DNA of 64,000 bases, from positions 1 through 64,000 of the forward strand of contig NZ_MTHD01000006.1 in the NCBI RefSeq assembly GCF_001956855.1, read 5' to 3'. The DNA comes from Azonexus hydrophilus. GTDB lineage: Bacteria > Pseudomonadota > Gammaproteobacteria > Burkholderiales > Rhodocyclaceae. The stretch's first letter is position 1. Each line of letters opens with the position of its first letter. The position numbers and the translations under genes are program-made. Below are positions 10,100-19,844 of this stretch, piece after piece. Under the pieces are notes generated by a model. The model ran no database searches, was not told the origin of the DNA, and saw only the letters and a program-made list of their open reading frames with translations.

Positions 10100-10515
10100 C
10101 AGTTGGCCGACTGGGTGGCGAAGGAAATGTGCGGATAGCCGGCCGACTGCGCAGCCTGCATGACGTCGACGACGCTCTGGTGGGTTGCCTTGGCGTCGGC
10201 ATTGATGACGATCACCGGATCATTGCGCCCGCCGGCCGCCTGCTGCAGCGCCGCCGAAATCGCATTGACGTCGGTTGCTGCCAGCGGCGACTTGTTGATC
10301 AGGATCTGGCCGCCGGCGGTCACCGCCACGTCGATTTCGTTCGGCTGCTCGTTCTGCTTGCTGACGTCGGCCGTCGGCAGATTGATCTCGAGACCGGAGA
10401 ATTTCGAGTAAGTCGTCGTCAGCATCAGGAAGATGATGATGACCAGCAGCACGTCGATCATCGGAATCAGGTTGATTTCCGGCTCTTCGCGGCCGCGTCC
10501 GCGCTGGAATTTCAT
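10099..10515 (-). CDS. exbD: ExbD/TolR-family biopolymer transport protein
   Basis: Proton-motive-force transducer of 138 residues: one N-terminal membrane helix (about 15-35, MIDVLLVIIIFLMLTT) with the conserved Asp in NLIPMIDVLL, then a periplasmic domain. It pairs with the ExbB-like protein encoded 3 bp upstream. Next to lpxK it may serve envelope processes rather than TonB-dependent uptake; no tonB gene is seen here. Confidence 0.92.
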   Translation of the reverse strand: MKFQRGRGREEPEINLIPMIDVLLVIIIFLMLTTTYSKFSGLEINLPTADVSKQNEQPNEIDVAVTAGGQILINKSPLAATDVNAISAALQQAAGGRNDPVIVINADAKATHQSVVDVMQAAQSAGYPHISFATQSAN

Positions 10516-10518
10516 CGC

Positions 10519-11124
10519 TTACTTCCGATCGCCGTGCATGTATTCGACCAGACGCACCGCCTGCTGCTCCATCTCGACGACGAAACCATCGACCAGCGCA
10601 CGGAAGTGGCGCCAGAAGATCATGCTGGGAATGGCGATGAAGATGCCGAAACCGGTGTTGTACAGCGCAATCGAGATACCGTGCGCCAGTTGCTGCGGGT
10701 TGCCGGTACCCGGCGCCTGCGAACCGAAGATCTCGATCATCCCGACGACGGTGCCGAACAGCCCCATCAGCGGGCTGATCGAAGCGATGGTGCCGAGCGT
10801 CGTCAGATAGCGATTCAAGTCGTGCGAGACCGCCGAACCGGCCTCCTCGATCGACTCCTTCATCACCTCGCGCGAATTGTTCACATTGCGCAGGCCGGCC
10901 GCGAGCACGCGACCAAGCGGCGAATGACGATCCAGATCTTCCAGCAGCTTGCTGTTGTCGGCACCGCGGCGGAATTCGCCGACAGCCCGCTGCAGCAAAC
11001 CCGGGGGGACAATTTTGATCCTGCGCAAGGCCACCAGACGTTCGATGATCAGCGCCACCGAGATCACTGAAGCCAGCAACAAGGGCCAGATGGGCCAGCC
11101 GGCCGCTTTGACGATTTCAAACAC
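10519..11124 (-). CDS. exbB: MotA/TolQ/ExbB proton channel family protein
   Basis: Inner-membrane proton channel subunit, about 201 residues with three membrane segments (residues about 10-30, 105-130, 150-175). The conserved stretch LGTIASISPLMGLFGTVVGMI identifies the family. I choose the GTG at 11124 (MFEIVKAAGWP) because the family starts there and AAGGA lies 8-12 bases upstream; a longer reading frame to 11190 has no support. Confidence 0.92.
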   Translation of the reverse strand: MFEIVKAAGWPIWPLLLASVISVALIIERLVALRRIKIVPPGLLQRAVGEFRRGADNSKLLEDLDRHSPLGRVLAAGLRNVNNSREVMKESIEEAGSAVSHDLNRYLTTLGTIASISPLMGLFGTVVGMIEIFGSQAPGTGNPQQLAHGISIALYNTGFGIFIAIPSMIFWRHFRALVDGFVVEMEQQAVRLVEYMHGDRK

Positions 11125-11215
11125 GTGACATTGTCCTTGAGGAGAATTTAGTCCGCAATTCTGCCTCCCCCTCGCCGCAGGGGCAAGCACAACGATTTCA
11201 GGCCCTCGCCGGCGC

Positions 11216-11250
11216 TTATCCCCAAAACCTGTGGATAAGTCTGTGGATGA
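11216..11250. promoter_or_regulatory. Cluster of DnaA-box-like 9-mers
   Basis: In the divergent exbB/xseA interval there are TTATCCCCA (11216-11224), TGTGGATAA (11230-11238, the exact complement of TTATCCACA) and TGTGGATGA (11242-11250). Three near-consensus sites within 35 bp are unusual by chance in high-GC DNA. Function is unknown; possible DnaA-responsive control or titration. Confidence 0.4.
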
Positions 11251-11409
11251 CCTGTAGTGACTCCCCGCAAACCCGCAAAAAACAAGGATTCTCCTTGCCC
11301 TGCCAAAAAACGAGGCATCAAGTTAAACACCATAAAAATCAATGACTTGAATTTAAACAAGGATGTCAAGACGCTATCACCGAAAACGATCACCCGGTAG
11401 AATCCGGCC

Positions 11410-12762
11410 ATGCACACCAACGTTCCGCCTGTCAATAACTCCATCCTCAGCGTCAGTACCTTGAACCGTCTGGTGCGCGATTGTCTGGAATCCGCCTTCC
11501 CGCTGAGCTGGGTCGGCGGCGAGATATCGAACCTGACCTACGCCGCCTCCGGCCATGTCTATTTCTCCCTGAAGGATGCCGGCGCCCAGGTGCGCTGCGT
11601 GATGTGGCGCAGCCGGGCACAAACGCTCGGCTGGCGGCTGGAAAACGGCCAGAAGGTCGAAGCCCGTGCGCTGGTCTCGTTTTACGAACCGCGCGGCGAA
11701 TTCCAGCTGAACATCGAAGCGATCCGCCGCGCCGGCCAGGGCGACCTGTTCGAACGTTTCCTGCGCCTGAAGGCGCAACTGGAAAATGAGGGTATTTTTG
11801 CCGTCGACCGCAAAAGGCCGCTACCGGCCTTTCCCCGTCGCCTGGCCATCGTCACCAGCCCGCAGGCTGCCGCACTGCGCGACGTACTGAGCACGCTGCA
11901 CCGGCGCGCGCCGCATGTCGCGATCAGCCTGTTTCCGACCCCGGTCCAGGGCGACGGTGCCGGCGAACGCATTGCCGCAGCCATCGCCGAAGCCGGCGCC
12001 AGCGATTGCGACACGGTCATCCTCTGTCGCGGTGGCGGCAGCATCGAGGATCTCTGGGCCTTCAACGAAGAATGTGTCGCCCGCGCCATCGTCGCCTGCC
12101 CGTTGCCGGTGATCAGCGGCGTCGGCCACGAAACCGACTTCACCATCGCCGATTTCGCTGCCGACCAGCGCGCACCGACCCCCACCGCCGCCGCCGAACT
12201 GGCCGCCCCGGAACAATCCCGTCTGCTCGAACAACTCGCCCGCCTGCAGGATCGCCTGCAACGCCAGAGCACGCGCCGGCTTGCCGACCGCCAGCAGACG
12301 CTTGACTGGCTGCGCAGCCGCCTGGTCCACCCGGCCGAGCGCATCGCCAGCCAGCGCCGTGCGATCGACCAGCTCACCGGCCGTCTACGCCGCGCACTGA
12401 TCACCACAACCCAGCAGCAACGCCTGCGTCTGGCCGCACTCAGCCAGCGGGCCGCGACCGCGGCACCGCAAACGGCCGACCGCCACCAGACACTGGACCA
12501 ACTGTCCCGGCGCCTCGCCCAGGCCGCCCACTGGCAGACAGCGCAACGGCAGATGAAACTAAATGCGCTGGCTGCCGGTCTGAAACAACTGGACCCGCAA
12601 GCCGTGCTGTCGCGCGGCTACGCGCTGGTCATCGGGCCGGACGGCCGGGCACTGCGTGATAATCTTGCGGTCAACCCCGGCGATCGGCTGAAAATCAGTC
12701 TTGCCCATGGGAAACTCGATGCCACGGTGCTGCCGGTTGTGGCACCGGACAAAGCTGACTAG
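11410..12762 (+). CDS. xseA: Exodeoxyribonuclease VII large subunit
   Basis: Catalytic subunit of the single-strand exonuclease ExoVII; 450 residues, the usual length. The N-terminal OB-fold (LNRLVRDCLESAFPLSWVGG to about 105) is followed by the catalytic domain with the family motifs VITSPQAAALRD-like (IVTSPQAAALRDV), ILCRGGGSIEDLWAFN and PVISGVGHETDFTIADF, and a C-terminal coiled coil. The small subunit gene xseB is not in this window. It is transcribed divergently from exbB. Confidence 0.97.
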   Translation: MHTNVPPVNNSILSVSTLNRLVRDCLESAFPLSWVGGEISNLTYAASGHVYFSLKDAGAQVRCVMWRSRAQTLGWRLENGQKVEARALVSFYEPRGEFQLNIEAIRRAGQGDLFERFLRLKAQLENEGIFAVDRKRPLPAFPRRLAIVTSPQAAALRDVLSTLHRRAPHVAISLFPTPVQGDGAGERIAAAIAEAGASDCDTVILCRGGGSIEDLWAFNEECVARAIVACPLPVISGVGHETDFTIADFAADQRAPTPTAAAELAAPEQSRLLEQLARLQDRLQRQSTRRLADRQQTLDWLRSRLVHPAERIASQRRAIDQLTGRLRRALITTTQQQRLRLAALSQRAATAAPQTADRHQTLDQLSRRLAQAAHWQTAQRQMKLNALAAGLKQLDPQAVLSRGYALVIGPDGRALRDNLAVNPGDRLKISLAHGKLDATVLPVVAPDKAD

Positions 12763-12801
12763 AATTTTTGCTTCACCCTCAATAACCAACGGAGAAAATA
12801 A

Positions 12802-13389
12802 ATGGAACATCAACTGCCCGCCCTGCCTTTCGCCAAGGACGCGCTTGCCCCGCACATGTCGGCCGAGACCTTCGACTACCACTACAGCAAGCACCACAAC
12901 GCCTACGTGGTCAATCTGAACAACCTGATCAAGGGCACCGAGTACGAAGCCCTCGACCTCGAAGCCATCGTCAAGAAGGCACCGGCTGGCGGCATCTACA
13001 ACAACGCCGCCCAGGTCTGGAACCACACCTTCTTCTGGAACTGTCTGACCCCGAACGGCGGCGGCGCCCCGAGCGGTGCCCTGGCTGACGCAATCAATGC
13101 CAAGTGGGGCTCGCTGGATGCCTTCAAGACCGCCTTCCAGACCTCCGCCGTCGGCAACTTCGGTTCCGGCTGGACCTGGCTGGTGAAGAAGGCCGACGGT
13201 TCCGTCGACATCGTCAACATGGGCGCCGCCGGCACCCCGCTGACCACTGGCGACAAGGCACTGCTGTGCGTCGACGTCTGGGAACACGCCTACTACATCG
13301 ACTACCGCAACCTGCGCCCGAAGTTCGTTGAAACCTTCCTGAACAACCTGGTCAACTGGTCGTTCGCCGAGGCCAACTTCGCCGGCTGA
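12802..13389 (+). CDS. sodB: Superoxide dismutase, iron type
   Basis: Dismutates superoxide in the cytosol; 195 residues. Metal ligands are seen in HMSAETFDYHYSKHH, NHTFFW and DVWEHAYYIDY. The Gln in NNAAQVWNHTFFWN (about residue 70) is the position typical of Fe enzymes. A strong rho-independent terminator follows at 13418. Confidence 0.97.
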   Translation: MEHQLPALPFAKDALAPHMSAETFDYHYSKHHNAYVVNLNNLIKGTEYEALDLEAIVKKAPAGGIYNNAAQVWNHTFFWNCLTPNGGGAPSGALADAINAKWGSLDAFKTAFQTSAVGNFGSGWTWLVKKADGSVDIVNMGAAGTPLTTGDKALLCVDVWEHAYYIDYRNLRPKFVETFLNNLVNWSFAEANFAG

Positions 13390-13417
13390 TCCATCCATGG
13401 ATTGCCAGTAGCAGATT

Positions 13418-13443
13418 GGGGAAGCCAGGTGCTTCCCCTTTTT
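13418..13443 (+). terminator. Rho-independent terminator after sodB
   Basis: Perfect 8-bp stem GGGGAAGC/GCTTCCCC with loop CAGGT and a run of five to six T directly after. Confidence 0.9.
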
Positions 13444-13602
13444 CTTGCCCCCAGCTATTTGCGCTTGCCCAGGATCTGACCCGCATCTGCATCAGGAAAT
13501 CCGGACTATCACCACGGTTTTACCGATTACCGCCGGGCGCTGTCATCGAATACGATAGCGCACGCGTTTTTCCCGATACCGCACACTTCAAATCAGGCAC
13601 CA

Positions 13603-14586
13603 ATGACTCCTGCCATCGACAGTTTCGCTACACCGGCCATGTGGACCGGCTTCATCGTTTTCGTGCTGGCCATGCTGGCGCTGGATCTTTTCGTATTTGG
13701 CGGGCGCAAGGCCCACCGGGTCTCGGTCAAGGAGGCGCTGGCCTGGGTTATCGCCTGGATATGCCTGGCCCTGACCTTTGCCGGACTGCTCTGGTGGTAC
13801 CTGAACGATACCCAAGGCGCTGAAATTGCCCAGCGCAAGACCCTCGAATTCCTTGCCGGCTACCTGATCGAACAATCGCTGTCCGTCGACAACATGTTCG
13901 TTTTCGTGATGATCTTCACCTATTTCGCAGTTCCGCCGGAATTGCAGCGGCGCGTCCTGCTCTACGGCGTCCTGGGGGCAATCATCATGCGTGCCGGCAT
14001 GATTCTGGCCGGCGTCTGGCTGGTGAACCAGTTCGCCTGGATTCTCTATGTCTTTGGTGCCTTCCTGGTCATCACCGGCGTCAAGATGCTGATTTTTGCC
14101 GAGTCCGAGCCCGACCTCGAACAAAACCCGCTCCTCCGCTGGCTGCGCAGCCACATGCGCATTACCAGCGGCTTCCACGGTGAATCGTTTTTCGTGCGCC
14201 AGAATGGTTTGCTCTGGGCAACGCCGATGTTCCTGGTTTTGATCCTGATTGAAGCCAGCGACGTCATCTTCGCCGTCGATAGCATTCCGGCGATTTTTGC
14301 GGTGACGACCGACCCGTTCATTGTCTTCACGTCGAACATCTTTGCCATCATGGGTTTGCGTGCGCTCTACTTCCTGCTCGCCGACATGGCCGACCGTTTT
14401 CATTTGCTCAAATACGGTCTGGCCATCGTACTGGTCTTCATTGGTGGGAAAATGCTGGCCATGCCCTGGTATCACATGCCAATCCAGTGGTCGCTGAGCA
14501 TCGTTGGCATCATCATCGCAAGCTCGGTGGCAGCCAGCCTGATACTGTCAAAAAACAAGCATGAATCCACGGGAGAAAGTTCATGA
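13603..14586 (+). CDS. TerC-family integral membrane protein
   Basis: Polytopic inner-membrane protein, 327 residues, with about nine hydrophobic segments. Conserved TerC/Alx features include EQSLSVDNMFVFVMIF and the acidic membrane motif IEASDVIFAVDSIPAIFAV. Family members such as Alx are linked to manganese or alkaline stress; true tellurite resistance cannot be inferred. The start ATG at 13603 precedes the first conserved segment. Its stop overlaps the next gene (ATGA), coupling it to a universal stress protein. Confidence 0.92.
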   Translation: MTPAIDSFATPAMWTGFIVFVLAMLALDLFVFGGRKAHRVSVKEALAWVIAWICLALTFAGLLWWYLNDTQGAEIAQRKTLEFLAGYLIEQSLSVDNMFVFVMIFTYFAVPPELQRRVLLYGVLGAIIMRAGMILAGVWLVNQFAWILYVFGAFLVITGVKMLIFAESEPDLEQNPLLRWLRSHMRITSGFHGESFFVRQNGLLWATPMFLVLILIEASDVIFAVDSIPAIFAVTTDPFIVFTSNIFAIMGLRALYFLLADMADRFHLLKYGLAIVLVFIGGKMLAMPWYHMPIQWSLSIVGIIIASSVAASLILSKNKHESTGESS

Positions 14587-15095
14587 ACAGCGAAACCCGA
14601 AGCACGCCACCATCGCCGTGCCTGCAGGAGCGCGACGACATCGGGCGACTGACTCGCCTGGTCTTCGACGGCACACCGTCATCAGCCTCGGGAGATGAAA
14701 CGGCTTGGCTGATTGCAGTCGATGGATCGGCACATGCACTGAGAGCTGTCGCGGAGTTCATCAAGCTGGCCGAGCAATTGAAAAGTTGCCGCCTCCACAT
14801 CGTCAATGTCCAACACTGGCTGAGCAAGGAAGCGGCCGAAACCGGACTGATCGAGCGGGGCTGGCCAGCAACTGAAGCAGCGGTCGGACTCGTCGCAGCC
14901 AAAGGTCTGCCATGGCAGTTGCACCTGACCATGGGCGCACCGGCCGAGTCGATTGTCGCCCTCGCCCATCAGCTGGGCTGCAGCCATATCGTGGTCGGTA
15001 ATCGCGGGCTGGGTGCCACCGAAAGCCTGCTCACCGGCTCGATCACGCGCAAGGTGATCGAACTTGCACCGATGTCCGTGCTGGTAGTACCGTAG
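14583..15095 (+). CDS. Universal stress protein (UspA family)
   Basis: A 170-residue cytosolic protein with a 40-residue N-terminal extension and one Usp domain (AWLIAVDGSAHALRAV to the C-terminal SVLVVP). The ATP-binding pattern G-x2-G-x9-G-S/T is present as GNRGLGATESLLTGSITRK. It overlaps the TerC-family gene by 4 bp. Confidence 0.92.
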   Translation: MNSETRSTPPSPCLQERDDIGRLTRLVFDGTPSSASGDETAWLIAVDGSAHALRAVAEFIKLAEQLKSCRLHIVNVQHWLSKEAAETGLIERGWPATEAAVGLVAAKGLPWQLHLTMGAPAESIVALAHQLGCSHIVVGNRGLGATESLLTGSITRKVIELAPMSVLVVP

Positions 15096-15160
15096 AAACT
15101 CACAACCGCGGCACAGGGACGCAAGCGAAAACAAAGCACCAGCACAGAAAACCGACGGCA

Positions 15161-15823
15161 ATGAAAATACTCCTGGTGGAAGACGACCCCCTCATTGCCG
15201 CAGGCATCGTGACCGGCTTGCGCAATGCGTCATTCGTTGTCGATTGGGCCCAGGATGGACAGGATGCGGAAAACGCCCTGATCCTGCAGGAATACGGACT
15301 GCTGATCCTTGATCTGGGCCTCCCCCGCATGAGCGGATTGGAGCTGCTGGGCAAGTTGCGCGGCTCCGGCAACCACATTCCGGTTCTGGTGGTGACCGCC
15401 CGTGGCATGCTCGACGAACGGGTCAGCGGCCTGAACGCCGGGGCTGACGACTATCTGGTCAAGCCGTTCAGCCTTGACGAGCTGGTCGCCCGGGTATTCG
15501 CCCTGCGCCGTCGCGCCCAGGGCTGGAGCAGCAGCGAGTTGCAACTCGGCAAGCTTGCCGTCGATCCGAGAAAACGCCAGGTGCGCCTGGGGGATCAGGA
15601 AATCCACCTGTCGGACAGGGAGTTCCGGCTGCTGATGGCCCTGATCGAAGTTCCGGGCCAGGTGTTCAGCATCACCCAGCTGGAGGAACGCCTGTACGGC
15701 TGGGGTGAGGAAATCGCCAGCAATTCGATTGAGGTACAACTGCACCGGCTGCGCAAGAAGCTTGGCAAGGACTGGATCCGCAACATCCGCGGTATCGGCT
15801 TCAAACTCGTCGAGCCCTCGTGA
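15161..15823 (+). CDS. OmpR-family response regulator
   Basis: Two-domain regulator, 220 residues. The receiver has the acidic pair in LLVEDDP (residues 8-9), phospho-acceptor Asp51 in LILDLGLPRMSG and the conserved Lys in YLVKPFS. The C-terminal winged helix ends in NIRGIGFKLVEP. Of QseB/PmrA type. The histidine kinase gene overlaps its stop, and YjcH-ActP follows, so it may control acetate or solute uptake; this link is inference. Confidence 0.94.
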   Translation: MKILLVEDDPLIAAGIVTGLRNASFVVDWAQDGQDAENALILQEYGLLILDLGLPRMSGLELLGKLRGSGNHIPVLVVTARGMLDERVSGLNAGADDYLVKPFSLDELVARVFALRRRAQGWSSSELQLGKLAVDPRKRQVRLGDQEIHLSDREFRLLMALIEVPGQVFSITQLEERLYGWGEEIASNSIEVQLHRLRKKLGKDWIRNIRGIGFKLVEPS

Positions 15824-17121
15824 ACTCGATCCTGACCCGCCTGCTCGCCTGGCAGATCGGCACCCTGATCGTTACTGCAGCTTTCATCACCGCCCTGACC
15901 TACCAGTTGTCCTGGAGCCAATTCAGTCGCGACCGCGACCGTTCGCTGGAACAGATCGCCTGGGCGGTCATGGGTCACCACGGCATGCACCCGGAAATCT
16001 ACGACCTGTCGAAAAGTCACCAGAACATCATCAGCCAGGTCTGGAACGACCAGGGTGAACTGATTTTCGCCTCCCGCCCCGACCTGCCGATGCCGCAGCA
16101 GAAGCCGGGACTCAACACATTCACCTGGCAGGACGAGGAATGGCACGCAATGGTCGTCAACGACCGCGGCATCACCGTCCAGATCGCCAATCAGGCGAAC
16201 GCGCGCTCGCTATGGTTCCGCGAATTCGGTTCCGCGCTGATCGTCCCGTTCTCGGTGCTCGTCATCCTCATGGGCAGTTTCATCACGATTGCCGCAACCC
16301 AGGCATTCCAGCCGCTGCGCCAGTTGCGCAAGGAAATCCAGCAGCGCAATCCGGACTTCCTCTCGCCACTGCCGCGTGGCCAGTATCCGGACGAAATGCT
16401 GGTCATCGTTGATGCGCTCAACGACATGCTGGTCCAGCTCGACCAGGCCCTGCTCGCCCGCCAGCGCTTCATCGCCGACGCTGCCCACGAATTACGGACC
16501 CCGCTGACGGCGGTCCAGCTCAACGCCGACATCGCCCTCGGCGAACCCGAGGGACGCACTCGCGACGAGGCCATGAAAAATCTCCGGCGCGGCGTCGAAC
16601 GTGCCACCCACCTGGCCAACCAGTTGCTGCACCTGGCCCGCTTCGATCCCCAGTTCACCACCCAACGCAGCCTTTCTACGGTCGACCTCGTCGAACTGGC
16701 AAAAACCGAAATCATTGAACACGACATCTTCGCCGCCAACAAGCAAATCGACCTCGGTCTGGCAGTCAGCGGCGACATCAGCCTCGAAGGCGACCGGGAA
16801 GCCCTGCGCATCGTGCTCTCCAACCTGATCGACAACGCCATCCGTTACACCCCGAAAAACGGTTGCATCGACGTCAGCATTTCCAGCGCCCCCGACGCGA
16901 TCGAACTCGCCGTCATCGACAATGGCCCCGGCATCCCCGCCAACGAGCGCGAGCGTGTCTTTGAAGCCTTCTGCCGCCTGACCAGCGCCACCCCGGGCAG
17001 CGGCCTTGGTCTGGCCATCACCCGTGAAATCGTCCGCCAGCACCGGGGCAGGATCGCGCTTGATGACAGCCCTGGCGGCGGCCTGAGTGTGCGCGTCACA
17101 CTGCCCCGCAAGCAGTCCTGA
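15820..17121 (+). CDS. Sensor histidine kinase (QseC-like)
   Basis: Inner-membrane kinase, 433 residues, starting at GTG 15820 that overlaps the regulator stop. Membrane segments at about 8-28 and 140-162 flank a periplasmic region of about 110 residues. Then come a HAMP-like linker, the dimerisation box FIADAAHELRTPLTAVQ with His223, and an ATPase domain with NLIDNAIRYTP, DNGPGIP and GSGLGLAI. Partner of the regulator immediately upstream. Confidence 0.94.
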   Translation: MNSILTRLLAWQIGTLIVTAAFITALTYQLSWSQFSRDRDRSLEQIAWAVMGHHGMHPEIYDLSKSHQNIISQVWNDQGELIFASRPDLPMPQQKPGLNTFTWQDEEWHAMVVNDRGITVQIANQANARSLWFREFGSALIVPFSVLVILMGSFITIAATQAFQPLRQLRKEIQQRNPDFLSPLPRGQYPDEMLVIVDALNDMLVQLDQALLARQRFIADAAHELRTPLTAVQLNADIALGEPEGRTRDEAMKNLRRGVERATHLANQLLHLARFDPQFTTQRSLSTVDLVELAKTEIIEHDIFAANKQIDLGLAVSGDISLEGDREALRIVLSNLIDNAIRYTPKNGCIDVSISSAPDAIELAVIDNGPGIPANERERVFEAFCRLTSATPGSGLGLAITREIVRQHRGRIALDDSPGGGLSVRVTLPRKQS

Positions 17122-17166
17122 ACAATCTGCCCACCATAAGTCTTTTGTAAGCTCGACCGCGCGATC

Positions 17167-17198
17167 ATGCAAATCGTTGCATGAATGTAACCGTTACA
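17167..17198. promoter_or_regulatory. Two inverted repeats upstream of the DUF485-actP unit
   Basis: ATGCAA-ATCG-TTGCAT lies at 17167-17182 and TGTAAC-C-GTTACA at 17186-17198, 20-50 bp before the start codon at 17219. These are plausible operator sites, perhaps for the adjacent response regulator. No consensus is known to me. Confidence 0.4.
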
Positions 17199-17218
17199 AC
17201 AACGCGAGGAGGTGGACC

Positions 17219-17527
17219 ATGTCTCAAGAAATTTATGCCCGGATACGGGCAAATCCCAAATACCAGCAACTAAGAAAAACACGTAATGCTTACGGCTGGG
17301 TAATGACCCTGCTGATACTGGTCGTGTACTACGGCTACATCGCCCTGATCGCTTTCGACAAGAGCTTTCTAGCCCAGCCCCTGGGTCCGGAAGGCGTGAC
17401 CACCATCGGCATCCCCATCGGGGTCGGCGTCATCCTGTTCACCGTCATCATTACCGGCATTTACGTTCGCCGTGCCAACAGCGAATTCGATGCCCTCAAG
17501 CAGAAACTCATCGAGGAGTGCCAATAA
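17219..17527 (+). CDS. yjcH: DUF485 membrane protein (YjcH-like)
   Basis: Small inner-membrane protein, 102 residues, with two membrane helices (about 25-47 and 62-85). The N-terminal [20 protein letters not shown] is typical of DUF485 proteins that are co-transcribed with acetate permease. The ATG at 17219 follows a strong GAGGAGGTGG ribosome-binding site. Its stop shares a base with the actP start (TAATG). Confidence 0.92.
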   Translation: MSQEIYARIRANPKYQQLRKTRNAYGWVMTLLILVVYYGYIALIAFDKSFLAQPLGPEGVTTIGIPIGVGVILFTVIITGIYVRRANSEFDALKQKLIEECQ

Positions 17528-19287
17528 TGGTGCATTGGATCAAACAATGGGCCGGCGCCTTTGCGTTGCTGGCACTGGCCGGTGCGGCAGTGGCCGCAGG
17601 CGCGGATCTCGGCCAGGCCGAGAAGCAGCCGACCAACTGGACGGCAATTGCGATGTTCGGGATGTTCGTTGCCGGAACGCTGTACATCACCAAGTGGGCT
17701 GCCGCCAAAACCAAATCGGCAGCTGACTTTTACACCGGCGGTGGCGGCATCACCGGTTTCCAGAATGGTCTGGCCATTGCGGGTGACTACATGTCTGCCG
17801 CATCCTTCCTCGGCATTTCTGCCGCAGTGATGGCCAATGGCTACGACGGCCTGATCTTCTCGATCGGCTTCCTCGTCGGCTGGCCGATCATCACCTTCCT
17901 GATGGCCGAACGCCTGCGCAATCTGGGCAAATTCACCTTTGCCGACGTCGCCGGCTACCGTTTTGCCCAGACGCCGATTCGCGCTTTCGCCGCCACCTCG
18001 ACGCTGATCGTCGTCGCCTTCTACCTGATCGCACAAATGGTCGGTGCCGGCCAGCTGATCAAGCTGCTGTTCGGTCTCGAGTACTGGATGGCCGTCGTCA
18101 TCGTCGGTTCGCTGATGATGGTCTACGTGCTGTTCGGCGGCATGACTGCAACGACCTGGGTGCAGATCATCAAGGCCGTGCTCCTGCTGTGCGGCGCCTC
18201 CTTCATGGCCTTCATGGTGCTGTGGAATTTCGGCTTCAGCCCGGAAGCGATGTTTGCCAAGGCGGTCGAGATCAAGTCCCTGCTGGCAGCCGACGCCCTC
18301 ACCGCAGAAGCCGTCAAGGCCGGCGCCGATCCGGCGACTGTCGATGTAGCCGCGGCGGCAGCCGCCAAGGGTCTGTCGATCATGGGCCCGGGCAACTTCG
18401 TCAAGGACCCGATCTCCGCCATCTCCTTCGGCATGGCACTGATGTTCGGTACCGCCGGCCTGCCGCACATCCTGATGCGTTTCTTCACCGTGCCGGACGC
18501 CAAGGAAGCGCGCAAGTCGGTGTTCTGGGCAACTACCTGGATCGGTTACTTCTACATCCTGACCTTCATCATCGGTTTCGGCGCCATCACCTTCGTGCTG
18601 ACCAACCCGCAATTCCTCGATGCCAAGGGCGGCCTGCTCGGCGGCGGCAACATGGCGGCCATCCACCTGGCCAACGCCGTTGGCGGCAATGTCTTCCTCG
18701 GCTTCATCTCCGCGGTTGCCTTCGCCACCATCCTGGCCGTGGTTGCCGGTCTGACGCTGTCCGGCGCCTCGGCGGTATCGCACGACCTTTACGCCACCGT
18801 GTTCAAGAAGGGCAATGTCGATTCCGCCTCCGAATTGCGCGTTTCCCGCATCACCACGCTGTGTCTCGGTGTCGTCGCCGTGGTTCTCGGCATTGCCTTT
18901 GAAAAGCAGAACATCGCCTTCATGGTCTCGCTCGCCTTCGCCATCGCTGCCTCGGCGAACTTCCCGGTACTCTTCATGGCCGTTCTCTGGAAGGACTGCA
19001 CGACCCGTGGCGCTGTCATCGGTGGTTTCCTCGGCCTGTTCTCGTCGGTTGCACTGACCGTGCTGTCTCCGTCGATCTGGGAAGCCGTGCTCGGCAACGA
19101 GAAGGGAAGCGCCCTGTTCCCCTACGCCTCGCCCGCCCTGTTTTCGATGACCATCGCCTTCGTCGCAATCTGGCTGGTCTCGATTCTGGACAACAGCGCC
19201 CAGGCCAAAAAGGAACGTGCCCTGTTCCCGGATCAGGAAATCCGTTCGGAAACCGGGATTGGCGCATCGGTCGCCAGCGGCCACTGA
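17527..19287 (+). CDS. actP: Cation/acetate symporter
   Basis: Sodium:solute symporter family permease, about 586 residues with some 13 membrane helices, importing acetate or other short carboxylates. Visible family segments are [36 protein letters not shown] and [20 protein letters not shown]. The N-terminus ([19 protein letters not shown]) looks like a signal or first helix. I choose ATG 17527, spaced correctly from GAGGAG; a GTG at 17518 is the alternative. It overlaps yjcH by 1 bp. Confidence 0.93.
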   Translation: MVHWIKQWAGAFALLALAGAAVAAGADLGQAEKQPTNWTAIAMFGMFVAGTLYITKWAAAKTKSAADFYTGGGGITGFQNGLAIAGDYMSAASFLGISAAVMANGYDGLIFSIGFLVGWPIITFLMAERLRNLGKFTFADVAGYRFAQTPIRAFAATSTLIVVAFYLIAQMVGAGQLIKLLFGLEYWMAVVIVGSLMMVYVLFGGMTATTWVQIIKAVLLLCGASFMAFMVLWNFGFSPEAMFAKAVEIKSLLAADALTAEAVKAGADPATVDVAAAAAAKGLSIMGPGNFVKDPISAISFGMALMFGTAGLPHILMRFFTVPDAKEARKSVFWATTWIGYFYILTFIIGFGAITFVLTNPQFLDAKGGLLGGGNMAAIHLANAVGGNVFLGFISAVAFATILAVVAGLTLSGASAVSHDLYATVFKKGNVDSASELRVSRITTLCLGVVAVVLGIAFEKQNIAFMVSLAFAIAASANFPVLFMAVLWKDCTTRGAVIGGFLGLFSSVALTVLSPSIWEAVLGNEKGSALFPYASPALFSMTIAFVAIWLVSILDNSAQAKKERALFPDQEIRSETGIGASVASGH

Positions 19288-19360
19288 GACTGACCGTCCG
19301 GAACGCAGGAGAGCGCCCCGAACAGGCTGCGTAAAGCTGCTGCAGGTCGCTTGAATCAAG

Positions 19361-19393
19361 ACAACGCCCGTCATCGCAAGATGCCGGGCGTTG
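19361..19393 (+). terminator. Hairpin downstream of actP
   Basis: Stem ACAACGCCCG/CGGGCGTTGT around a 13-base loop, 74 bp after the actP stop. The T-run after it is poor (TGCTTGC), so it is a probable rather than certain terminator. Confidence 0.55.
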
Positions 19394-19580
19394 TTGCTTG
19401 CGGGGCGCAGGCCGCGATCCGCGCTGCTTGATGCTTGCCGCTGAATTCTCACCTGTCGAAATCAATTACGCTTTATAAAAAAACTGTCAGTTCACTGTAA
19501 GTTTCTGTAACCAAACTGCGAACCGTGGCGGTGCTGTGGAAGCGCAGCCCGTCCCTTTAAATTTTCTGGAGGAGATAACA

Positions 19581-19835
19581 ATGGAAGATCAAGGCAAAGC
19601 CTATTGGTCAGCCACGCTCGGACTGCTAGGTAAGATCCTGGCCGTCTGGTTCGTGTTCTCGTTCGGCACAGGCATCCTGTTTGTCGAAGCGATGAATAGC
19701 ATTTCACTCGGGGGCTACCCGCTGGGCTTCTGGTTCGCCCATCAGGGTTCCATCTACATCTTCATTGCGCTGATTTTTTATTACGGCAAGGCAATGGGCG
19801 ACCTCGACCGCAAGTTCGACGTTCACGAAGAATAA
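19581..19835 (+). CDS. DUF4212 protein, small subunit of a sodium:solute symporter
   Basis: An 84-residue membrane protein with two helices (about 14-36 and 49-68). The ATG at 19581 follows GGAGGAG. The sequence (AYWSATLGLLGKILAVWFVF, then LGFWFAHQGSIYIFIALIFY) matches the small protein that accompanies VC_2705-type symporters, which is encoded 9 bp downstream. Together they form a second symporter unit beside YjcH-ActP. Confidence 0.92.
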   Translation: MEDQGKAYWSATLGLLGKILAVWFVFSFGTGILFVEAMNSISLGGYPLGFWFAHQGSIYIFIALIFYYGKAMGDLDRKFDVHEE

Positions 19836-19844
19836 GGAGCCAGC

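Noticed and set aside
13444..13602. Possible manganese riboswitch (yybP-ykoY) before the TerC gene
   Set aside because: The leader is about 160 bp, but the conserved loop motifs of that riboswitch were not found.
17461..19452. Minus-strand frame of 663 codons over actP
   Set aside because: Shadow of actP, no ribosome-binding site or domain.
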